64,000 nt of DNA from Azotobacter bryophylli (GTDB taxonomy: Bacteria > Pseudomonadota > Gammaproteobacteria > Pseudomonadales > Pseudomonadaceae), in assembly GCF_042643485.1 (NCBI RefSeq), contig NZ_JBHRSJ010000019.1:62001-126000 (forward strand), read 5' to 3'. Positions 57,902 through 64,000 of this stretch are shown here, one piece after another (within the stretch, counting starts at the first letter, position 1; the number at the start of each line of letters is the position of its first letter). The position numbers were made by a program, and so were the translations under genes. The notes beneath the pieces are model-generated. The model saw only the letters and a program-made list of their open reading frames with translations, had not been told where the DNA came from and searched no databases.

Positions 57902-58942
57902 TCACGGCTCCGGCCGGGTCGTGGCGGTCACGCTCGGCGGCAGCACCGGGTAGGTGATCTTCGGCTGGTCGCCGGTCAGGCTGCCGAGAAAGGCGGTGAT
58001 CCTGTCGATCTCGCTGTCGTTGAGTTTCGCCCCGAGCTGGCTGGTGCCCATCACCGCGACGGCCTGGCGCAGGTCCCAGGACTTGCCGGTGTGGAAGTAG
58101 GGGCGGGTGAGGGCGATGTTGCGCAGGGTCGGCACCTTGAACACGTATTTGTCGCTCGGCGTGTTGGTCACGGCGAAGCGGCCCTTGTCCTCCGGCGGGA
58201 GGAACTCGGCGCCCGGCTTCTCCACCACCCCGAACGGCATGTACATGCCGCCGCCGACGTTGATCCCGTTGTGGCAGGCCGAGCAGCCCTTGTCCAGGAA
58301 CAGCGTCAGCCCATCCTTCTGTTCGGCGGTGAGGGCGTTGGCGTCGCCCTGCAGGAAGCGGTCGAAGGGCGCGTTGGGGGTGATCAGGGTCGCCTCGAAC
58401 ACGGCGATCGCCTTCTGCGCGTTGGCCAGGGACAGCGGGTCCTTGTCGTTCGGGAAGGCCTTCTTGAAGGCGTCGACGTAGCCGGGGATGCCCTGCAGCT
58501 GCTCGACGACGTGGGCCTTGGCCGAGGCCATTTCCACGGGGTTGACCAGGGGGCCGCCGGCCTGTTCCTCCAGGTCCTTGGCGCGACCGTCCCAGAACTG
58601 CGCGGTGTTGAACACGGCGTTGAGCACGGTGGGCGAGTTGCGTGCGCCGTGCTGCCAGTGGTGGCCGATGGAGGTGGAATGCTCGTCGGCGCCGCCGCGG
58701 CCGAGGTCGTGGCAGGAGTTGCAGCTGATCGCGTGGCTGGCGGACAGGCGCGGGTCGAAATAGAGCATCTTGCCCAGCTCGACCTTCTCCGGCGAGGCCG
58801 GGTTGCCGGGTAGCGCCGGCGCTTCGGCCGGGATCGGCTTGAACTGTTGCCTGGCCCGCTCGAGCAGGTCGGTCTGGGCGAATCCTTGGCCGGCACCGAA
58901 CAGGCCTAGGATGCCGAAAGCGATCAGGGGGTAACGGAGCAC
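57902..58942 (-). CDS. ccpA: Di-haem cytochrome c peroxidase
   Basis: A 346-residue periplasmic enzyme reducing hydrogen peroxide. Two haem-c motifs are present, CNSCH (near residue 73) and CSACH (near 219), with a signal peptide (LRYPLIAFGILGLFGAGQGFAQ). The MYMPFGVVEKPG and TPSDKYVFKVPTLRN segments belong to the family. An upstream in-frame ATG at 59101 gives a basic, non-signal extension; the GTG at 58942 with AGAGGA upstream directly precedes the signal peptide and is chosen. Confidence 0.88.
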   Translation of the reverse strand: MLRYPLIAFGILGLFGAGQGFAQTDLLERARQQFKPIPAEAPALPGNPASPEKVELGKMLYFDPRLSASHAISCNSCHDLGRGGADEHSTSIGHHWQHGARNSPTVLNAVFNTAQFWDGRAKDLEEQAGGPLVNPVEMASAKAHVVEQLQGIPGYVDAFKKAFPNDKDPLSLANAQKAIAVFEATLITPNAPFDRFLQGDANALTAEQKDGLTLFLDKGCSACHNGINVGGGMYMPFGVVEKPGAEFLPPEDKGRFAVTNTPSDKYVFKVPTLRNIALTRPYFHTGKSWDLRQAVAVMGTSQLGAKLNDSEIDRITAFLGSLTGDQPKITYPVLPPSVTATTRPEP

Positions 58943-59286
58943 GACTGTATCCTCTTCCTTGTGGATGTACCGGTGGGGGAAGCGGTTCTTCCCGCGGGCC
59001 GGACGTCGCTCTGCCGGCGACGATGCTGCATATGATCGTCGCGATGCCGGCCGCGTTCCTCGGCGTGCCGATTTCCGCTGCCAAGCGACGTTCTTTCGCA
59101 TAACACAGGGGATTTTGAGCCGTTAAACGCGGCATCCCCCGGGCGAGCGGCTCATTACACTGTGCCATCCGGCGAGCACCGGGGGAGCGGGGCGGTCCCT
59201 GCGGCGCAACGAGTCGACGCGGACTCGGTGATGTATCGAACTCTGACAACGCCACTGCATGGCGGCAGCAATACAAGGGTTGAACG
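58943..59286. other. 344-bp intergenic region
   Basis: Between the divergent peroxidase and 59287 genes. No FNR box, promoter or gene could be made out with confidence. Confidence 0.5.
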
Positions 59287-59760
59287 ATGTCTATTGGCGT
59301 GGGCGCGGGTGAGGTCATGGGGGGCGTGGCCTTGATCCTTTCTGGTTACGCGATATGGAAGACGTCCCGGCTGGAAAAGCAGCACCAGGCTCTGAGGCGG
59401 AGCCAGGAGCGGATGGATCATTTCCTGGAGGAGAAGGAGACCGAGCGGCTCCTGCTGGAGAGCAAGGCCGATCTGGGGGCGGAGTTCGTCAAGGACGAAG
59501 GCAAGAAGCCCTGCCTGCGCATCTGGAACAAGGGCAAGGGCCAGGCCAGGAACGTCCGGATCGAATTCCCCGAAGGCAACAGCTTCATCGTCCAGGCCGA
59601 GGTCGACCAGATCTTCCCCCTGGAAACCCTGAACTCCCTGCAGTCCGTGGAGATCAGCGCGGTGACCCACATGGTGGTCAAGCGCAAGAACGTCGTCCGG
59701 CTGCTCTGGTCCGACAATGCCAGCGAGCACAACGAGAAGTTCGATTACCCGATAGCCTGA
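59287..59760 (+). CDS. Membrane-anchored hypothetical protein
   Basis: A 157-residue protein with one N-terminal helix (GEVMGGVALILSGYAIW), a coiled-coil segment (LEKQHQALRRSQERMDHFL) and a beta-rich C-terminal domain (CLRIWNKGKGQARNVRIEF). Domain order resembles small signalling or sensor-associated proteins found in many proteobacteria, but I do not recognise a named family. It is alone between the peroxidase and thrB genes. Confidence 0.65.
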   Translation: MSIGVGAGEVMGGVALILSGYAIWKTSRLEKQHQALRRSQERMDHFLEEKETERLLLESKADLGAEFVKDEGKKPCLRIWNKGKGQARNVRIEFPEGNSFIVQAEVDQIFPLETLNSLQSVEISAVTHMVVKRKNVVRLLWSDNASEHNEKFDYPIA

Positions 59761-59869
59761 GGGCGGCTGCTTCCGGTGTTCTAGGGGGCGAGCGGGTGGG
59801 GGAGGCTTTTCGGGCCGGTCCCGTTGCGGGACCGGAGAGCGGGCGGGCGAAGCCGCGCCCGCCGGGGGC

Positions 59870-60820
59870 TCAGAGGGCGAAGGGCAGCGCGATCTGCACG
59901 TGCTTGCGGGCCAGCAGGCGCTGGTGGAAGACCTCCGGGTCGTGGATCAGCACTTCCTGGCCGGCGAAGGCCTGGGCGGCGATCAGGCGGGAGAGCCAGA
60001 AACGCAGGCAGGCGACCCGCAGCATGATCGGCCACAGCTCGGCTTCGGCGGCGTGGAACGGCCGCAGGCTGGCGTAGGCGGCCAGCAGGGCCTGGGTCAG
60101 GTGCGCGTCGAGCTGGCCGTCCGCCTTGGAGCACCAGTCGTTCACGGCGATCGCCAGGTCGTAGAGCATCGGACCCGAGCAGGCGTTGTAGAAGTCGATC
60201 ACGCCGGTCAGGTGCGGGCCGTCGAACAGCGCGTTGTCGCGGAACAGGTCGGCGTGCAGGTTGGCGGCCGGCAGGTCGAGCAGGCGTGCCTTGTACTTGG
60301 CGACCTCGGCCAGGGCGTCGCGCAGCAGCGGCAGCTGCTCGTCGGGCAGCAGCAGGGCCACGTCAGGGCCCTTGTCCAGCATCCAGTCCAGGCCGCGGTC
60401 GCTGCGGCGGATCAGCGGCTTGTCGTGGGTCGCCAGGTGCAGGCGGGCCAGCAGCTTGCCGACCTCGGTGCAGTGGTGCGGGTTGGGTTCCTGCACATGC
60501 TTGCCGGGCAGGCGCGGCTGCAGCAGGGCCGGCTTCTCCGCCAGCTTGCGCAGGGCCTTGCCGTCGGTGGTGCGCAGGGCATAGGGAACCGGCAGGTCGG
60601 CGGCGTGCAGCACGTCGAGCAGCTGGATGAAGAACGGCAGATCGTCCGCCGAGCCGCGTTCGACCAGGGTCAGGACGAATTCGCCCTGTTCCAGGCTGAC
60701 GAAGAAATTGCTGTTCTCGCTGCCTTCGGCGATGCCCTGGAAGTCGAGCAGGCGGCCGAGTCCGTAGGGCTCGACGAAGGCTTCCAGTTCGTGGCGTTCG
60801 AGGGGGGTGAAAACCGACAT
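59870..60820 (-). CDS. thrB: Homoserine kinase ThrB (APH-fold type)
   Basis: A 316-residue kinase phosphorylating homoserine in threonine synthesis, of the pseudomonad type with an aminoglycoside-phosphotransferase fold. The catalytic loop is NLHADLFRDNALFDG (near residue 185) and the metal loop VIDFYNACSGPMLYDLAI (near 207). Position next to a DUF2782 gene and polA is the same as in P. aeruginosa. It is 15 bp downstream of the DUF2782 gene, likely cotranscribed. Confidence 0.92.
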   Translation of the reverse strand: MSVFTPLERHELEAFVEPYGLGRLLDFQGIAEGSENSNFFVSLEQGEFVLTLVERGSADDLPFFIQLLDVLHAADLPVPYALRTTDGKALRKLAEKPALLQPRLPGKHVQEPNPHHCTEVGKLLARLHLATHDKPLIRRSDRGLDWMLDKGPDVALLLPDEQLPLLRDALAEVAKYKARLLDLPAANLHADLFRDNALFDGPHLTGVIDFYNACSGPMLYDLAIAVNDWCSKADGQLDAHLTQALLAAYASLRPFHAAEAELWPIMLRVACLRFWLSRLIAAQAFAGQEVLIHDPEVFHQRLLARKHVQIALPFAL

Positions 60821-60835
60821 GTCAGAGACGCTCGC

Positions 60836-61117
60836 TTACCATTTGAAAATTTGCCAGGAGGGAATCAGCATGTCCGGCTGGTCCGAGCGGACGAACGGGG
60901 CGTCGCTGCCGTCGGCGCGTACCAGGAAGTAGGGCTTGCCATACTTCGGGATGACCTTGATGGCGTAGAGAAAGCCATTGACACGGTACTCCTGGATGGT
61001 TTTGTCACCCTCCTTGCGGATCACCACATCCGGCTCTGCTTTCTCGTCCTGGGCGAAGGCACCGACCGTACCGGCCGCCAGCAGACTGGCCAGTAGCAGG
61101 CGAGGGAGTGTGCGCAT
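60836..61117 (-). CDS. Exported DUF2782-family protein
   Basis: A 93-residue periplasmic protein with signal peptide (LLLASLLAAGTVGAFAQ) and the conserved segments IRKEGDKTIQEYRVNGFLYA and KVIPKYGKPYFLVRADG. It is found between thrB and polA across pseudomonads. Function unknown. It is divergent from polA with a 75-bp gap. Confidence 0.88.
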   Translation of the reverse strand: MRTLPRLLLASLLAAGTVGAFAQDEKAEPDVVIRKEGDKTIQEYRVNGFLYAIKVIPKYGKPYFLVRADGSDAPFVRSDQPDMLIPSWQIFKW

Positions 61118-61192
61118 GTTAACCTTGTCCTTTTGTTGTCAATGGTCCCCACATTCTAGCGTCGGACCCGCGGAAAAGGTTGATTCTTCATC

Positions 61193-63931
61193 ATGAGCCA
61201 GACTCCCCTCGTCCTGGTGGACGGTTCCTCGTACCTGTATCGCGCCTTCCACGCGCTGCCGCCGCTGACCACTTCCTCGGGGATGCCCACCGGCGCGGTC
61301 AAGGGCGTGCTGAACATGCTCCTGGCGCTGCGCCGGCAGTATCCGGACAGCCCCTTCGCGGTGGTCTTCGACGCCAAGGGGCCGACCTTCCGCGACGAGC
61401 TGTTCGAGCACTACAAGTCGCACCGCCCGCCGATGCCGGACGACCTGCGGGTGCAGATCGAACCGCTGCACGCCAGCGTCCGCGCCCTCGGCCTGCCGCT
61501 CCTGTGCGTCGAGGGGGTGGAGGCCGACGACGTGATCGGCACCCTGGCCCGCCAGTGCGCGGCGCTGGGCCGCGACGTGGTGATCTCCACCGGCGACAAG
61601 GACATGGCCCAGCTGGTCTGCCCGCACGTCAGCCTGGTCAACACCATGACCGGCAGCAGCCTGGACGTGGCCGGGGTGAAGGAGAAGTTCGGCGTCGGCC
61701 CGGAGCTGATCATCGACTTCCTCGCCCTGATGGGCGACAAGGTGGACAACATTCCCGGCGTGCCCGGAGTCGGCGAGAAGACCGCCTGCGGCCTGCTCAA
61801 CGGCATCGCCGGCGGTCTCCAGGGGGTCTACGGGCACCTGGAGCAGGTGGCCGGCCTGGCGATCCGCGGCGCCAAGTCGCTGGCGGCCAAGCTGGAGGAG
61901 CACAAGGAGGCGGCCTTCCTGTCCTACGAGCTGGCGACCATCAAGACCGACGTGCCGCTGAACATCGAGGTGGACGCCCTGCATCCCGGCGAGGCGGACC
62001 GCGAGGCGCTGATCGAGCTGTACCGCCAGCTGGAGTTCCGCAGCTGGCTGGACGAGCTGCTGCGCGAGGCCAGGCAGTCCGGCGAGGTCGTCGCCACGGC
62101 CGAAGCGGTCGCCATCCCGGAGTCCCGCTACGAGACGGTGCTCGACGAAGCGCGCTTCGCGGCCTGGCTGGAGAAGCTGGAGCAGGCCGAGCTGATCGCC
62201 TTCGATACCGAGACCACCAGCCTGGACGCCCAGCAGGCGGAGCTGGTCGGGCTGTCCTTCGCCGTCGTTCCCCACGAGGCCGCCTACATCCCGGTGGCCC
62301 ACTCCTACATGGGCGTGCCCGAGCAGCTCGACCGCGAGCGGGTGCTGGCGGCGCTCAAGCCGATCCTGGAGGATGCGGCCCGGGCCAAGGTCGGCCAGCA
62401 CGCCAAGTACGACATGAACGTGCTGGCGCACTATGGCATCGAGGTGCGCGGCGTGGCCTACGACACCATGCTCGAATCCTACGTGCTGGATTCCACCGCG
62501 ACCCGTCACGACATGGATAGCCTGGCGCTGAAATACCTCGGCCACGGCACCATCCGTTTCGAGGACATCGCCGGCAAGGGCGCCAAGCAGCTGACCTTCG
62601 ACCAGATCGCCCTGGAGCAGGCCGGCCCCTACGCCGCCGAGGACGCCGACGTGACCCTGCGCCTGCACCAGTGCCTGTGGCCGAAGCTGGAGGAGGTGCC
62701 GGGGCTGACCCGTGTGCTGACCGAGATCGAGATGCCGCTGGTGCCGGTGCTGGCGCACATCGAGCGCAACGGCGCGCTGGTCGACGCCAAACTGCTCGGC
62801 GAGCAGAGCGTCGAGCTGGGCGAGAAGATGCAGCAGCTCGAGCGCCAGGCCTTCGAGCTGGCCGGCGAGGAGTTCAACCTCGCCTCGCCCAAGCAGCTCG
62901 GTGCCATCCTCTATGACAAGCTCGGCCTGCCGATTCGGTCGAAGACCGCCAAGGGCCAGGCCTCCACCGCCGAGAGCGTGCTCGCCGAGCTGGCCGAGGA
63001 GGGCTATGCGCTGCCGCAGGTGCTGATGGACTACCGCAGCGTCAGCAAGCTGAAGAGCACCTACACCGACAAGCTGCCGCAGCAGATCAACCCGCGCACC
63101 GGGCGCATCCACACCTCCTACCACCAGGCGGTGACCGCCACCGGCCGGCTGTCCTCCAGCGACCCGAACCTGCAGAACATCCCGATCCGCACCGCCGAGG
63201 GCCGGCGCATCCGTCAGGCCTTCGTCGCGGCGCCGGGCTACAAGCTGCTGGCCGCCGACTACTCGCAGATCGAGCTGCGCATCATGGCTCATCTGGCCCA
63301 GGACGAAGGCCTTCTGCACGCCTTCCGGAACGACCTGGATGTGCACCGGGCCACCGCCGCCGAAGTCTTCGGCCTGGCCCCGGAGGAGGTCAGCGGCGAG
63401 CAGCGCCGCCGCGCCAAGGCCATCAACTTCGGCCTGATCTACGGCATGAGCGCCTTCGGCCTGGCCAAGCAGATCGGCGTCGAGCGCAAGGAGGCGCAGG
63501 CCTACATCGACCGCTACTTCGCCCGCTACCCCGGCGTGCTCGCCTACATGGAGCGCACCCGCGAGCAGGCCGGCGAGCAGGGCTACGTCGAGACCCTGTT
63601 CGGCCGTCGCCTGTACCTGCCGGAGATCCGCTCGAAGAACGGCGCCATGCGCAAGGCCGCCGAGCGCACCGCGATCAACGCGCCGATGCAGGGCACCGCG
63701 GCGGACATCATGAAACGCGCCATGGTGGCGGTGGACGCCTGGCTGCAGGAGAGCGGCGCGGACGCCCGGGTGATCCTGCAGGTGCACGACGAACTGGTGC
63801 TGGAGGTGCGCGAGGACCAGATCGAGCGGGTGCGCGAGGCCGTCTGCCCGCTGATGAGCACCGCTGCCGAGCTGGCGGTGCCGCTGGTGGTGGAGGCGGG
63901 CGTCGGCGCCAATTGGGACGAGGCGCACTGA
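61193..63931 (+). CDS. polA: DNA polymerase I
   Basis: A 912-residue repair and Okazaki-fragment polymerase. The 5'-3' nuclease domain (DGSSYLYRAFHALPPL, VEADDVIGTLAR), a 3'-5' exonuclease domain with an intact DTE (IAFDTETTSLD), and the polymerase motifs A (ADYSQIELRIMAHLAQDEGL), B (RRRAKAINFGLIYGMSAFGL) and C (QVHDELVLEV) are complete. The ATG at 61193 directly precedes the nuclease domain. About 70 bp follow to the window end, with an imperfect inverted repeat (63956-63976). Confidence 0.97.
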   Translation: MSQTPLVLVDGSSYLYRAFHALPPLTTSSGMPTGAVKGVLNMLLALRRQYPDSPFAVVFDAKGPTFRDELFEHYKSHRPPMPDDLRVQIEPLHASVRALGLPLLCVEGVEADDVIGTLARQCAALGRDVVISTGDKDMAQLVCPHVSLVNTMTGSSLDVAGVKEKFGVGPELIIDFLALMGDKVDNIPGVPGVGEKTACGLLNGIAGGLQGVYGHLEQVAGLAIRGAKSLAAKLEEHKEAAFLSYELATIKTDVPLNIEVDALHPGEADREALIELYRQLEFRSWLDELLREARQSGEVVATAEAVAIPESRYETVLDEARFAAWLEKLEQAELIAFDTETTSLDAQQAELVGLSFAVVPHEAAYIPVAHSYMGVPEQLDRERVLAALKPILEDAARAKVGQHAKYDMNVLAHYGIEVRGVAYDTMLESYVLDSTATRHDMDSLALKYLGHGTIRFEDIAGKGAKQLTFDQIALEQAGPYAAEDADVTLRLHQCLWPKLEEVPGLTRVLTEIEMPLVPVLAHIERNGALVDAKLLGEQSVELGEKMQQLERQAFELAGEEFNLASPKQLGAILYDKLGLPIRSKTAKGQASTAESVLAELAEEGYALPQVLMDYRSVSKLKSTYTDKLPQQINPRTGRIHTSYHQAVTATGRLSSSDPNLQNIPIRTAEGRRIRQAFVAAPGYKLLAADYSQIELRIMAHLAQDEGLLHAFRNDLDVHRATAAEVFGLAPEEVSGEQRRRAKAINFGLIYGMSAFGLAKQIGVERKEAQAYIDRYFARYPGVLAYMERTREQAGEQGYVETLFGRRLYLPEIRSKNGAMRKAAERTAINAPMQGTAADIMKRAMVAVDAWLQESGADARVILQVHDELVLEVREDQIERVREAVCPLMSTAAELAVPLVVEAGVGANWDEAH

Positions 63932-64000
63932 CCCAGCGGACTCAGGAAGACCGGGGCCGACGCTGCCATCGTCGGCTTCCCGGCGGAAAAAACTGACATG

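Noticed and set aside
61139..63928. Long minus-strand frame opposite polA
   Set aside because: It mirrors polA codon structure and encodes no recognisable protein; polA motifs are complete.
63951..63983. Terminator after polA
   Set aside because: An imperfect inverted repeat exists but is followed by GCGGAAAAAA rather than a T tract; left unassigned.

Overview
The window is high-GC gammaproteobacterial DNA that reads as Azotobacter (Pseudomonadaceae), close to but probably not identical with A. vinelandii. The reasons are a complete minor nif cluster in Azotobacter order (iscA-nif, nifU, nifS, nifV, cysE1, a TPR-like ORF, nifW, nifZ, nifM, clpX2, nifF), a modE-modABC operon divergent from a molbindin gene modG, and a Pseudomonas-type core (recC-recB-recD, nrdJb, thrB, a DUF2782 gene, polA). 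No tRNA, rRNA, CRISPR array or transposase was found.

Layout. 1-1420: three coupled genes of uncertain function (one partial, one with a DUF4213/DUF364 metal-chelation-type fold). 1475-1693: a Nif11-family small protein. 1874-6798: the molybdate regulator/transporter operon modE-modA-modB-modC-TSUP permease (minus strand) and divergent modG. 6866-10680: a second molybdate/sulfate-type transporter, with its ATPase gene convergent to the permease and two binding-protein genes. 11126-13048: a small unknown gene and an MFS exporter. 13318-22208: the nif cluster. 22303-24437: a tandemly duplicated glycine-zipper protein gene and two other small exported proteins. 24593-28125: a COG0523 GTPase and exbB-exbD-tonB, the last interrupted by a run of Ns. 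28182-43218: transport and housekeeping genes (DedA, a CPA2 antiporter, TerC, ZapE, a glutamate-type ABC transporter, a Na/Pi symporter, a PilU-like ATPase). 43361-53145: recC, recB, recD, nrdJb. 53200-55410: a lower-GC array of small same-strand genes separated by attC-like sites, read here as a gene-cassette array without an integrase. 55540-59760: patatin-like, LecA-like, cytochrome c peroxidase and unknown genes. 59870-63931: thrB, DUF2782 gene, polA.

Regulation ties the first third together. TGT-N10-ACA (NifA upstream activator) sequences paired with GG-N10-GC sigma-54 promoters are visible not only before iscA-nif and nifF but also before the Nif11 gene, modE and the second molybdate-transport operon. 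Palindromes with ModE-box geometry lie before modG and before the unknown gene at 11126-11518. This suggests that molybdenum uptake here is switched on with nitrogen fixation and shut off by molybdate. These sites were found by eye and are predictions.
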